A stretch of 47,379 nt of DNA from Spirochaetota bacterium (GCA_023443865.1 JAEZST010000012.1:1-47379); one strand, 5' to 3'; numbered from the stretch's first letter, positions 32,910-40,879 are shown. The notes: a model not told the origin generated them from the letters alone. Made by a program: numbers and translations.

Positions 32910-33822
32910 CTTCGTACTCCTTTAGGAACTTGAGCCACTCCTCCGATTCCTTGGCTCGTTCATCTTCTCTTGAAAGCCAGTCGATATTGTTGATAAGGGC
33001 TTGTTTGATAAAGCAGAACTTATCGTCAATCGGATTGCTTGGATGCTTTAGGTAGTTTGAAACATAGCGAACCGCTCGTATGATGTCGTCAAATTCATAA
33101 TGTGGCGTGAAACTGGCAAAAAGGGCTGGATACTTATCCAAATCCTCGTCATAGAGTGACACCGTGCCGTTATGAATGAGCAGTTTTGTGAAATAGTCGA
33201 CTTCAAAGGGCAATTCCCCAATTGCTTTATCAAATTTATCTTCTTCATCTTCTTTATCGACTTCCCTTTGACTTTTACTTTTACTTTCTCTTTTACTTTT
33301 ACTTTGTGAATTATTGTCGGTATTAATGTCACTTGAACTGGGGTTATTGTCGACAATAATGGCATTTCTGCTGACACTTTCCACCTTTGCAGAGCAAGTT
33401 AAAAAGGTTGAGAGTTCGACTTTGTCTTTTTCCGAGAGCAGACAATACTCATCGACTTTGGCATTGCTTCTTCGCTTGGTTGAAAGGATGTATTGCTTTT
33501 GAATCGCCTTTGAGGTGATGATTCCTTTCTCAGCTAGACTTTTGTCAATCAGATCAAGTTCGCTAAAAAGGGTTAGTATCGTAAGCACATCGTCTTTGCT
33601 CACCCATTTGTCGCTACGAAAATCATCGACAATGTTGTCCGCCAAATCTTCGAGCGAAATCTTCAAATAATAGCCTTCCCTGTAAACGTTAAAGAGCACT
33701 TCAAAGTAAATCATCAAGCCAGTAGGACCATATTTCCTACGGAGCTTTACAATCTTCTTGTCGCTCATGAAATTCGTTTGTACAGGAAAATAAGGCAAGC
33801 CACTTTTATAAGGTCTAGCCAT
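32893..33822 (-). CDS. Replication protein with Lin1244/Lin1753 N-terminus, DnaD-like
   Basis: 309 residues. The start MARPYKSGLPYFPVQTNFMS and KIVKLRRKYGPTGLMIYFEV are typical of the DUF4373 (Lin1244/Lin1753) domain. A low-complexity serine/lysine linker (about 165-195) leads to a C-terminal helical region (VSNYLKHPSNPIDDKFCFIK) like DnaD-type replication initiators. It should recruit the host helicase to the phage origin. No phage helicase or polymerase is present, so host replication is used. AGGAGG precedes the start. Confidence 0.78.
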   Translation of the reverse strand: MARPYKSGLPYFPVQTNFMSDKKIVKLRRKYGPTGLMIYFEVLFNVYREGYYLKISLEDLADNIVDDFRSDKWVSKDDVLTILTLFSELDLIDKSLAEKGIITSKAIQKQYILSTKRRSNAKVDEYCLLSEKDKVELSTFLTCSAKVESVSRNAIIVDNNPSSSDINTDNNSQSKSKRESKSKSQREVDKEDEEDKFDKAIGELPFEVDYFTKLLIHNGTVSLYDEDLDKYPALFASFTPHYEFDDIIRAVRYVSNYLKHPSNPIDDKFCFIKQALINNIDWLSREDERAKESEEWLKFLKEYEDGHHQ

Positions 33823-33840
33823 CTAAATTCCTCCTATCTT

Positions 33841-33937
33841 TTTGAATGTCTACCAAAGACCATAAAGCACCATTAAAGGCATATCCTAGGTAGTTGAAAG
33901 CACCACTCACGCCAACGCTCACAGGAATTAGCGTTGA
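33841..33937 (-). ncRNA. Candidate structured intergenic element, copy A
   Basis: This copy fills the gap between the HTH gene and the replication gene. On the minus strand it holds CGCTAATTCC...AGCGTTGGC with a perfect 7-bp stem CAACGCT/AGCGTTG, two GGTGCTTT units and a GTCT/AGAC stem. It aligns without gaps over 70 positions to copy B (22527-22626). Conserved ends plus one compensating pair suggest RNA structure; a DNA role such as origin or antitermination site remains possible. Confidence 0.5.
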
Positions 33938-33939
33938 GT

Positions 33940-34146
33940 TTATTTCTCTTTGGTTAAGCATTCTTGTTGCCTGATAAATTCATCGTAGGCAGCTTCTTTG
34001 ATTCGCCACTCGTTGCCAATCTTAAAGCCACGTAGTTTTCCCTTTTTGATAAGAGCCACTACGGTTCTTCGTTTGACTTGCAATAAGTCTGCTAAATCAC
34101 TGATGGTATAAGTTCCATCACGACTTTTTGAGTCCTCCATTTTCAT
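33940..34146 (-). CDS. Excisionase-type helix-turn-helix protein
   Basis: The ATG at 34146 is preferred to the GTG upstream; GGAG lies before it. The 68-residue protein has a winged helix of the excisionase/MerR type: TYTISDLADLLQVKRRTVVA, then LIKKGKLRGFKIGNEWRIKE. Such proteins regulate DNA bending and integrase direction or transcription. It overlaps the antirepressor 3' end. Confidence 0.85.
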   Translation of the reverse strand: MKMEDSKSRDGTYTISDLADLLQVKRRTVVALIKKGKLRGFKIGNEWRIKEAAYDEFIRQQECLTKEK

Positions 34147-34876
34147 CACTTTCTCCTTTAAATTCGTTTAGGATTCTTTCGATGAATGAGATACCGCTCT
34201 TATAGACGAATGTATGTTTTGAAATGATGACTTTTCCTTTTTCGATAGCCTTGGCCTCCACCACTCTAAAGAAGTGCTTGTCGCAGTATTCTTGCTTGGC
34301 GATGTTGTCGTCCCCTAGCACACCTTTGAGTCGTAGGATCTTGAGCAGTCTGGTATTTTTAATACCATCGATTCGTAAAAGTTCGTGAACGATGTCGATG
34401 TCCACGCAGTTGCGAGAGCCAAACAAAATGTCCATTGAAGAAATCTTCGGTTCGTTGATTCTCTTTTCACTTTCCAAAACGGATACTCGAATTCCGATAT
34501 TCTCGTATTCATCCAGAAGTTTGATTGCAATGTCAGGGTCTTTTAAGTCCTCGACACTATACTTCACATAAAGTTTTGCTTGTGGCAGAATCAAGCGAAA
34601 AATCCAATCGTTAACATCATCGGCTTCCTTCCTTGTTGACTGGAAGATAACCGTTGAAACATTATCAGCTGTAATGAAGAGTTTTCTTTTTACTTTCCCT
34701 TCACTATCGGTCACGTCCGCTAACTTAACTCCGCCTTGATTCAACTTCTCACGGCATTTAGGAACGCTCCTAATTTTGAGAATCTTGCATAAGTCCTCCA
34801 GACAAAAGCAAGGTTCATCATCGATGAGCGACACTCGGATTGTTCCAAAGTCCGCTCTTGTAAATTCTTTAATCAT
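34118..34876 (-). CDS. Phage antirepressor, BRO-N plus KilA-C domain
   Basis: The start at 34876 (MIKEFTRADFGTIRVSLIDD) follows AAGG; longer forms overlap the integrase. The 252-residue protein has an N-terminal BRO domain (ICLEDLCKILKIR-like, about 20-115, with STVIFQSTRKEADDVNDWIF) and a C-terminal KilA-C-type domain (VYKSGISFIERIL near the end). Antirepressors bind DNA or the repressor to promote the lytic cycle. It lies downstream of the integrase on the lytic strand. Confidence 0.82.
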   Translation of the reverse strand: MIKEFTRADFGTIRVSLIDDEPCFCLEDLCKILKIRSVPKCREKLNQGGVKLADVTDSEGKVKRKLFITADNVSTVIFQSTRKEADDVNDWIFRLILPQAKLYVKYSVEDLKDPDIAIKLLDEYENIGIRVSVLESEKRINEPKISSMDILFGSRNCVDIDIVHELLRIDGIKNTRLLKILRLKGVLGDDNIAKQEYCDKHFFRVVEAKAIEKGKVIISKHTFVYKSGISFIERILNEFKGESDENGGLKKS

Positions 34877-34880
34877 AAAC

Positions 34881-35825
34881 TCACGCCTTTCCTTTTTGAT
34901 TTTTTGAATCGTTAAAAAGTAGGTCGCCAAGTTCGTTTTCTATTGTGGAGTTCTCTCTTTGGAGGGAATGCATATATCTTTCCGTAGTCTTTGGATCCTT
35001 GTGGCGGAGGAAATACTGGATGTCAGTTGTATCCTTATGAAGAATGTTCGTGGCAAAAGTAGCAGCTGTGTGCCTTAAACTATGTGCCGAGTAACGCTCA
35101 TCATCGATTCCGATTTGCCTCAAGAGGTCTTTAACCACGGTGCGGATTGTATAAGTCGATATCCTTCTATTTTCGTCCGTGACGTTTCGCCCATGATGAA
35201 TAAAAAGCGGTTCATAATCATCGCTTCTTTCCATAAGGTAATTCGTCAAGGCTTCATAGATATGATCTGAGAGTTTAACAAAGTCATCCTTCTCGGCGTG
35301 ACCCTTGCCCTGGATATAAAGACGAATCATCTCATCGTTTTTGGAGATGTCTTTGACATCTGCTCTTTCAACTTCGATGGTTCTAAGTCCAGTTCCGAGT
35401 AGGAGCACCACTAACGCATAATTTCTTATGTCCTCAATGGTGTGTTTAGGTCGAGTCGCTAGCCTTTTGGCTCTTGAGATGAGTGCCCTGGCTTGTTTCA
35501 AAGTCAAAGGCTGACGCTTGAAAACTGGTTGAATGGTACTGCATTGTATCTTTAAAACGATGTTTATACCTTTTCCAGTCGCTTGCAAATCCTCATAAAA
35601 GCCACGAAGACAAATGATGTACTTTTGCACTGAAGCTGGAGACATTCGCTTTTCAAGGGACTCTTTGTAATCAACTATCGTTTGACGTGTAGGTGAGTCA
35701 GTGATATTTGAAACATAGTGAAAATAGTCCATTAAGATTTTTTTATAATCTTGTTTAGTTTTAGGCCTACGAGTGAGGCCATCGATATATTCCTCGATCA
35801 GTTTTAATAAATTATCTTGTTCCAC
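34881..35825 (-). CDS. Tyrosine recombinase (XerC/D-like)
   Basis: 314 residues. A SAM-like N-terminal domain (about 1-90) precedes a catalytic domain with R148 (GLRTIEVERADVKDI), K175 (QGKGHAEKD), H248-x-x-R251 (AHSLRHTAATFA), H275 (FLRHKDPKT) and Y284 (TERYMHSL). All catalytic residues are present. It is unusual for a phage integrase in that it lies on the lytic strand after the Cro-like gene; it might be a resolvase or an integrase under early control. A stem-loop pair precedes it. Confidence 0.93.
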   Translation of the reverse strand: MEQDNLLKLIEEYIDGLTRRPKTKQDYKKILMDYFHYVSNITDSPTRQTIVDYKESLEKRMSPASVQKYIICLRGFYEDLQATGKGINIVLKIQCSTIQPVFKRQPLTLKQARALISRAKRLATRPKHTIEDIRNYALVVLLLGTGLRTIEVERADVKDISKNDEMIRLYIQGKGHAEKDDFVKLSDHIYEALTNYLMERSDDYEPLFIHHGRNVTDENRRISTYTIRTVVKDLLRQIGIDDERYSAHSLRHTAATFATNILHKDTTDIQYFLRHKDPKTTERYMHSLQRENSTIENELGDLLFNDSKNQKGKA

Positions 35826-35881
35826 TCTTTTTTAAAGCGTTTGAAAAAACAAGTTGATAATTCGACACTTTTATTGATTTA

Positions 35882-35954
35882 ATCTAGTTGGTAGCGAGGT
35901 TGATTTGTTACCAGCTAGATGATGGACAAAAATGTTTCGTCATCTAGTTTTTTT
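35882..35954. promoter_or_regulatory. Two mutually exclusive hairpins between Cro-like gene and recombinase
   Basis: One hairpin is CTAGATGA/TCATCTAG (35915-35947), directly at the Cro-like stop; on the plus strand it is followed by TTTTTTT and would work as a terminator. The other is ATCTAGTTGGTA with TTACCAGCTAGAT (35882-35920). Both need the ATCTAG at about 35915-35920, so only one can form at a time. This is the layout of an attenuator controlling the recombinase. Confidence 0.45.
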
Positions 35955-36222
35955 GAACACCTTTTAACTCCTTATACATTTCTACGTGCTTGGTTTCTGC
36001 TTCTAATAACTCCGTTGCATCAAAGCCGAGGTTGTTTACCATTTTCAGCAATAACGCAGCTCGCATTTGATTCCCACGAGTGCCATTTAAGATGAAATAG
36101 TAATATCGTTTTGTGATATCCAACCTTCGAGCCATTTCTTCAGCTGAAAAGCCAAGTTGCACTTGCTTATCAAAAAGATATTGTCGTTGCTCTGGGTTAG
36201 TAGACTTCTTACTATCGCCCAT
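35944..36222 (-). CDS. Cro-like helix-turn-helix protein
   Basis: 92 residues with an XRE-type fold in the middle (about 18-70: EMARRLDITKRYYYFILNGT, then RGNQMRAALLLKMVNNLG). The N-terminus is polar. It is divergent from the repressor gene and shares its operator region, so it is the likely lytic-side switch protein. AGGGGG precedes the start. Confidence 0.75.
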   Translation of the reverse strand: MGDSKKSTNPEQRQYLFDKQVQLGFSAEEMARRLDITKRYYYFILNGTRGNQMRAALLLKMVNNLGFDATELLEAETKHVEMYKELKGVQKN

Positions 36223-36249
36223 GATATAAATCCCCCTTTCTACCGTGGA

Positions 36250-36303
36250 AACTAATGGTAATCAAAGTATATAAAACCCAACAATTACCAAAAATTAGTT
36301 GGG
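36250..36303 (-). promoter_or_regulatory. Operators and promoter of the Cro-like gene
   Basis: AACTAATGGTAAT (36250-36262) and the inverted AACTAATTTTTGGTAAT (36300-36284) contain the same half-sites with 0 and 4 extra bases between. They flank a minus-strand promoter candidate (TTTTGG, 16 bp, TATACT). A CCCAAC/GTTGGG dyad covers 36277-36303. Confidence 0.55.
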
Positions 36304-36388
36304 GAATTATTTATGAAAAAGCAACAAAGTGAGTTGTCGCTCATAAGGTATTATCTTACTTTTTTATAATTTTGTAGAGCGATGCACT

Positions 36389-36418
36389 TTGCAAATACCA
36401 CATTTGTTGTGCTATTAT
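36389..36418 (+). promoter_or_regulatory. Repressor promoter with overlapping dyad
   Basis: TTGCAA (36389-36394), an 18-bp gap, then an extended -10 TGC-TATTAT (36410-36418). GCAC/GTGC arms (36384-36412) and CAAAT/ATTTG inside make a dyad over the promoter, fitting self-control of the repressor. Confidence 0.55.
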
Positions 36419-36446
36419 TTACTCTAAGAAACAAGGAGATAAATAT

Positions 36447-37043
36447 ATGTCAGATAACTTAGTTGATGCTCTCTCTTCTTTATACATGGGCGAGAACCTA
36501 AAGACCCTTAGAACGGAGAGAAACCTTTCCACAACTGATGTCGCCAAGATTATCGATAAGTCACGCCAAGGATATGTCAATTATGAAAACGGATCACGTG
36601 AGATCTCCATCAAAGACCTTGTCACTTTATCCAAGTTCTATAACCTTTCCATCGATGAGATAGTTAGGAATCCATACAACCTCACAAGCAAGAACATCCT
36701 TTCTTATCGTGCCTATGAATATGACGATGAGAATAATCTCGTGGGTGCACCTTTCATTAGAATCGATAACGCCAATGCCGACATCATTGCCGTGCGTTTG
36801 TCCGAGACCGAGATTAAGTTCTTCTGGAGGACTCAGGTGTTAAACGAAGGCAAAGAAATGCTCTTCACTTATAAAGACATGCCATTCATTTCAAAGGTTT
36901 ATAAGGAACGTGATGGTTCATTGCTATTCTTCCTCCGTGATAACCCATTCCGTGTACCACCTAAACTAAAAGGTGAGGTTGTTTTCATCGGTGTCCACTT
37001 TGCAAATCTCGAAAAAGATTACAAAGTAAAAGGGTTCTTTTGA
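36447..37043 (+). CDS. Phage repressor, XRE family
   Basis: 198 residues. The N-terminal HTH (about 14-75: NLKTLRTERNLSTTDVAKII, then SRQGYVNYENGSREISIKDL) binds DNA. The C-terminal half (about 90-198) is beta-rich and may be the dimerisation or sensing domain; no clear LexA-type Ser-Lys pair is visible, so self-cleavage is doubtful and the antirepressor may be the inducer. AAGGAG precedes the start. It is the only early phage gene on the plus strand, a sign of lysogeny control. Confidence 0.82.
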   Translation: MSDNLVDALSSLYMGENLKTLRTERNLSTTDVAKIIDKSRQGYVNYENGSREISIKDLVTLSKFYNLSIDEIVRNPYNLTSKNILSYRAYEYDDENNLVGAPFIRIDNANADIIAVRLSETEIKFFWRTQVLNEGKEMLFTYKDMPFISKVYKERDGSLLFFLRDNPFRVPPKLKGEVVFIGVHFANLEKDYKVKGFF

Positions 37044-37044
37044 T

Positions 37045-37070
37045 ACGAAATGAACTATCAGTACATTTAC
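37045..37070. repeat. 26-bp perfect inverted repeat, copy 2
   Basis: Begins two bases after the repressor stop (ACGAAATGAACT...) and is the exact reverse complement of 22484-22509. No hairpin or gene explains it. Confidence 0.9.
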
Positions 37071-37146
37071 AAATAAACAAAGAAAAAGATACAATACGAT
37101 AAGGTGAGTTAGTGTCAGTACGAAACTACGTGAAGTAGTCCTAAAA

Positions 37147-37177
37147 GCACAAGATCCAATTGGATCTTTTTTTGTGC
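37147..37177 (+). terminator. Terminator after the repressor
   Basis: AGATCCAATTGGATCT followed by seven T, with GCACAA/TTGTGC extending the stem. It separates repressor transcription from the small gene and the recombinases. Confidence 0.7.
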
Positions 37178-37190
37178 ATGAAAGGACAAA

Positions 37191-37331
37191 ATGGAAGATA
37201 AAGAAATAACAATTTATGAAATTGAAAAACATAAATTAGACCAACTAAAAAAGAAGGGTTTGATAACCCTAGAAGACTGGTATAAAGCATTACTTATTTT
37301 AAGGAAAAAGTATGGACTGCCAGTCGTTTAA
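37191..37331 (+). CDS. Small SHOCT-like protein before the recombinases
   Basis: An unlisted 46-residue gene: MEDKEITIYEIEKHKLDQLK, then KKGLITLEDWYKALLILRKK. The L..L...GLIT.ED...AL pattern fits SHOCT-type helices. GAAAGGA precedes the ATG. Small SHOCT proteins often sit in front of serine recombinase genes in Bacillota elements; their role is unknown. Confidence 0.65.
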   Translation: MEDKEITIYEIEKHKLDQLKKKGLITLEDWYKALLILRKKYGLPVV

Positions 37332-37337
37332 TGATGG

Positions 37338-37352
37338 GTATCATATGCGTTC
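37338..37352. repeat. 15-bp direct repeat, left copy
   Basis: GTATCATATGCGTTC is repeated exactly at 40900-40914 beside tRNA-Trp. The two copies bracket the two serine recombinase genes. The right copy overlaps the tRNA terminator stem. Confidence 0.75.
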
Positions 37353-37359
37353 AATTAAC

Positions 37360-37388
37360 TTGATAATATCACTTTGTTAAGTGATATA
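37360..37388 (+). promoter_or_regulatory. Recombinase promoter with perfect dyad
   Basis: TTGATA (37360-37365), 17 bp, GATATA (37383-37388). The spacer and -10 hold a perfect dyad, ATATCACT/AGTGATAT with a 6-base centre (37366-37387). The half-site ATCACTT/AAGTGAT is the same as in the restriction operon promoter. Confidence 0.65.
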
Positions 37389-37411
37389 TGTAAGCAAGAA
37401 AGGAGTAATTT

Positions 37412-39085
37412 ATGGAAACAAAAATTCAAGAAATTTTACAAGAACCAGTGATGCCAAAAGTCTTGAAGGTTGCTGCTTATGCTCGAGTGTCGACTAGCGA
37501 AGAAGACCAGCAACATTCATACCAATCACAAGTCACGGAATACACCGAGCGAATTAAAGCTAATCCCAATTGGTCATTCGCTGGTCTCTATGGTGATGAA
37601 GGAATTAGTGGCACTTCCTTAAAGCGAAGAGTCCAATTCAACAAGATGATCCAAGAAGCTAGAAACGGCAACATCGACTTAATCATCACTAAGTCCATAT
37701 CTCGTTTTGGAAGAAACACTATTGATGTTTTGAAAATTGTCCAAGAAATGAGAGAAAGAAAAGTCGAGATTTATTTCGAGAAAGAGCAAATCTACGCTTC
37801 TGACACCAAAGTAGATGTTCTACTCACAATGCTCTCCTCATTTTCTCAAGAGGAATCAAGGAGCATAAGCGAAAACGTTAAATGGGGAATAAGAAAAAGA
37901 ATGAAACGAGGTGAATACGCTAGTAATATTTCAAACATTCTCGGTTATTCAAGGAGTAAGGATGGAACGGTTGAAATTGACGAGGAAAATGCCAATACAG
38001 TACGAATCATCTTTAACCTTTTCTTGGCTGGATATTCCTACCGAGACATTATCGATTATTTAAAAGAAAGGAACATCAAGACGGCCAGCGGAAAAGAAAA
38101 GTGGTCAGTTTCCACTATTTCAATGATGCTTTCAAACGAAAAATACTGTGGCGATTTATTGTTTCAAAAAACAATGATTGTAAACTTCTTATCGCATAAA
38201 AGCGTGAAAAATAATGGTGAATTGCCTAAATATTTGATAAAAGACCACCATGAACCAATCATTAGTAGAGACAAATTCAATCTTGTTCAGTTGATGATGA
38301 AAAATATCAAAGGTGACAAGAGAATGGGCAATCGCCACTACCCTCTTAGTGGACTTTTAGTTTGTGCCGATTGCAGGAGGTCAATGCTTATGGTGACTTG
38401 TCATCCAGGAAAGCAATACTCATGGAAAGTCTTCTCTTGCAAAGCAAAAAGAAACACTAGTGAATCCACAACTTGCACTTGCCACAATAAGCCAATAAAG
38501 GCAGTTGAGTTTGAAAAGGAAATCACTAATATTCTTGTCAAGTACATCAATCTTCAAAACTATTCGGTTTCTGGGCTACTTGAAACCATCAACCAAGCTA
38601 AAGCAGATAGCGAGGACACCGTCCTTAAGATTGAGTCATTAAAAGCAAAAATACTGCATCTTCAAGAGGAAGTAAAAAGAATTGTACGATTAAAGATATC
38701 AACCAATGATTCCTTTAATTCATCGCTCTATGAAGAGCAATTCAACAAAACGAAAATGGAACTTACCGAGAAACAAAAACAGCTGGAAGATTGTGAAACT
38801 AAATGCCTAGAAAATATGCAACGTTCTATCGATTCCACCGCTATTGAATCTTTTCTAAACTCAGATGACAAGATTCTAAGCGACAAGGTTATCGATTCTT
38901 ATGTCAGAAAGATTGTGAGGATATCAGAACAAGAATTCATCGTTGTTTTAGGAAAAGGATTCTTAACTAACGAGCAAGCAATAGATAACTTGCCAAGAAT
39001 TCAAAGCAAGAAACCTTTATTCATAACCAAATGCGAAAACAATGGCTTGAACCTTATTATCAAAGCCATAGAACTGGAGGGCTAG
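37412..39085 (+). CDS. Large serine recombinase 1
   Basis: 557 residues. The resolvase catalytic domain begins AAYARVSTSEEDQQHSYQSQ with nucleophile S27 and contains GDEGISGTSLKRRVQFNKMI and ITKSISRFGRNTIDVL. The recombinase domain and a zinc ribbon (CADCRRSM near 323, later CTCHN) follow, then a coiled coil (about 390-470). Such enzymes join short att sites with a 2-base crossover. GGAG precedes the start. It forms an operon with a second recombinase one base downstream. Confidence 0.95.
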   Translation: METKIQEILQEPVMPKVLKVAAYARVSTSEEDQQHSYQSQVTEYTERIKANPNWSFAGLYGDEGISGTSLKRRVQFNKMIQEARNGNIDLIITKSISRFGRNTIDVLKIVQEMRERKVEIYFEKEQIYASDTKVDVLLTMLSSFSQEESRSISENVKWGIRKRMKRGEYASNISNILGYSRSKDGTVEIDEENANTVRIIFNLFLAGYSYRDIIDYLKERNIKTASGKEKWSVSTISMMLSNEKYCGDLLFQKTMIVNFLSHKSVKNNGELPKYLIKDHHEPIISRDKFNLVQLMMKNIKGDKRMGNRHYPLSGLLVCADCRRSMLMVTCHPGKQYSWKVFSCKAKRNTSESTTCTCHNKPIKAVEFEKEITNILVKYINLQNYSVSGLLETINQAKADSEDTVLKIESLKAKILHLQEEVKRIVRLKISTNDSFNSSLYEEQFNKTKMELTEKQKQLEDCETKCLENMQRSIDSTAIESFLNSDDKILSDKVIDSYVRKIVRISEQEFIVVLGKGFLTNEQAIDNLPRIQSKKPLFITKCENNGLNLIIKAIELEG

Positions 39086-39086
39086 T

Positions 39087-40733
39087 ATGGAAGTACAAGT
39101 AATTGATAGCGAAATCAAGCAAAGACAACTGAATGTATGTGCCTATGCTCGTGTTTCCACTAACAAAGACGAACAAGAGGCGGCCATTGAAACCCAAATC
39201 GATTATTATAGCGAACTAATTCTTAGCAATCCTGAGTGGAACTATTGTGGTATTTATGCCGATGAAGGAATCACTGGAACGAGCATGGCAAAGAGAATGC
39301 AATTCAATAAGATGATTGAACTGGCTTTGAGTGGGAAGATAGACATCATCCTTTGCAAGTCCATATCAAGATTTGCTCGTAACACTATTGACTTCAAAGA
39401 AACAATCCAAAAACTAACCGAGGCAAATTGTGAGGTCATCTTTGAGAAAGAAAACATTTCATCAAAAGACCCAAAGATTGAAATCTTCTCTTCTACTTTG
39501 GCCAGTATAGCCCAAGAGGAATCCAGGAGCATAAGTGAGAATGTCAAATGGGGATTAAAAAGGAAATATCAAAATAACGAGTTCTGGATAAACGAAAACC
39601 AACTCATCGGTTACAAATACGATGAGAATCACAAAGTGGTTATCGATAAGTCCCAAGAAGAAATCATTAGGATTATTTTTGAAGAATACGCAAAGAAGAC
39701 AAGCGTTTTTAGAATATCCAAAATGCTCGAGAAGAAGGGATTCCTTACTCCAAACAAGAACCATAAATGGAGTGCAAGCACCATTCGATCGATTCTTCGC
39801 AACGAAAAGTACATCGGCACGGTAATTTTACAAAAGAAGTTCGTCAAATCTTACAAAGAGAAAGAAGTTAGAATTAAGAACACTGGCCAAAAGCCAATGT
39901 ATGTCCTCGAAGATGCCATTCCAGCTATTATCGACAAAGAACTATTTGATAAGGTTCAATCGCTAATCAAAGAAAGGCGAGAGCAATTCCAAATCAAATC
40001 CAAAGCAAGCGGGGACAAGTTCGAAAAGAATAAAAACTACCCATTAACTGGTATGGTTCTTTGTGCCAAATGCCATAAGCATTACTATGTGAAAAGAAAC
40101 AATCCAGGAAAGGCATGGGAGAGGTTCATGCTTTATTGTGGTTCAAATCGTAGCACCACCACTTGCCCTGGAGAGTCTTACTTTGAAGACATTGTGGAAC
40201 AAGCGATGGTTAACGCATTCAATGATTTAATAAGAATGAAACCGATACTTAAAGAGAAACTGATTCAATCCTATTCCTATTCCCAAGACTATCTTATGGC
40301 CAAAGAAAGCATAGAAAAGAGTCAGGTTGAGATAAACGATTACAAAGCAAAGATGGAATCATACCAAGGCGATAGTGATTTCTCAATCGAACTTAAAAAA
40401 GAAGTTCAGCATAACATTGATGTAATCAATACCAAAGTAGCAATAGAGCGAAACAACTTATCCACCCTATTAAGCCCAGAAAACCGAGCAATCAAATTCC
40501 TAAAGGACATGGACGGAATTAAGGTCAATGTTAAGAAGATAAGCGATTTCAATTATCGAAAACTATTCAGTAAAATCATTGCAGTGAATAAAGACGAGAT
40601 TCACATATTAATTGGAGAGAGAACCGATTATCCAAATTACGATATAAAGTCCACTGCTTTGTTAGAAGGTTCGATAGATTATATCGTTAGAATTACCGAC
40701 CACAAGCTAAGATACAAAGTAATCATTTTCTAG
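39087..40733 (+). CDS. Large serine recombinase 2
   Basis: 548 residues, same domain order: CAYARVSTNKDEQEAAIETQ with S24, ADEGITGTSMAKRMQFNKMI, CKSISRFARNTIDF, recombinase domain, zinc ribbon (CAKCHKHYYV), coiled coil. It is a diverged paralogue of the first gene, not a copy. Tandem pairs such as CcrA/CcrB act together, so a heteromeric recombinase is possible. A palindromic sequence that could be an att site follows at 40741-40778. Confidence 0.95.
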   Translation: MEVQVIDSEIKQRQLNVCAYARVSTNKDEQEAAIETQIDYYSELILSNPEWNYCGIYADEGITGTSMAKRMQFNKMIELALSGKIDIILCKSISRFARNTIDFKETIQKLTEANCEVIFEKENISSKDPKIEIFSSTLASIAQEESRSISENVKWGLKRKYQNNEFWINENQLIGYKYDENHKVVIDKSQEEIIRIIFEEYAKKTSVFRISKMLEKKGFLTPNKNHKWSASTIRSILRNEKYIGTVILQKKFVKSYKEKEVRIKNTGQKPMYVLEDAIPAIIDKELFDKVQSLIKERREQFQIKSKASGDKFEKNKNYPLTGMVLCAKCHKHYYVKRNNPGKAWERFMLYCGSNRSTTTCPGESYFEDIVEQAMVNAFNDLIRMKPILKEKLIQSYSYSQDYLMAKESIEKSQVEINDYKAKMESYQGDSDFSIELKKEVQHNIDVINTKVAIERNNLSTLLSPENRAIKFLKDMDGIKVNVKKISDFNYRKLFSKIIAVNKDEIHILIGERTDYPNYDIKSTALLEGSIDYIVRITDHKLRYKVIIF

Positions 40734-40740
40734 ACTTGGT

Positions 40741-40778
40741 GTGGGTACGAGTATGGTATTCAATACCCTGCACCCCAC
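40741..40778. other. Attachment-site-like palindrome after the recombinases
   Basis: GTGGG/CCCAC outer arms (40741-40745, 40774-40778) enclose GGTATT/AATACC inner arms (40755-40767). The length of about 40 bp and the place right after the recombinase gene are typical of serine recombinase attachment sites. It is not proven; a true junction would be hybrid. Confidence 0.4.
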
Positions 40779-40796
40779 CCTACAACAAAAAAACTG

Positions 40797-40844
40797 GAGT
40801 TCGAATAAAGACGCATATTTAGTGTCGGTTCGAACTCTTTTTTT
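40797..40844 (+). terminator. Terminator of the recombinase operon
   Basis: GAGTTCGAA (40797-40805) pairs perfectly with TTCGAACTC (40829-40837), followed by seven T. Confidence 0.85.
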
Positions 40845-40879
40845 AATAGTAATAATGTAAGAAAACAAATGAAAAGCAT

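Larger units (their letters stand above)
268..40796. mobile_element. Integrated siphovirus (prophage), boundaries approximate
   Basis: A complete head, packaging and tail module, a holin, an early region, a repressor/Cro pair and recombinases appear in the usual order of a long-tailed temperate phage of low-GC Gram-positive bacteria. The right limit is placed after the second serine recombinase because tRNA-Trp and plain housekeeping genes follow. The left limit is uncertain: the window starts in what looks like another mobile element and no matching left attachment site is visible. No endolysin was found, so either the left end lies outside the window or the lysis region was cut. Whether the serine-recombinase pair belongs to the phage or is a second element is open. 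Confidence 0.85.
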
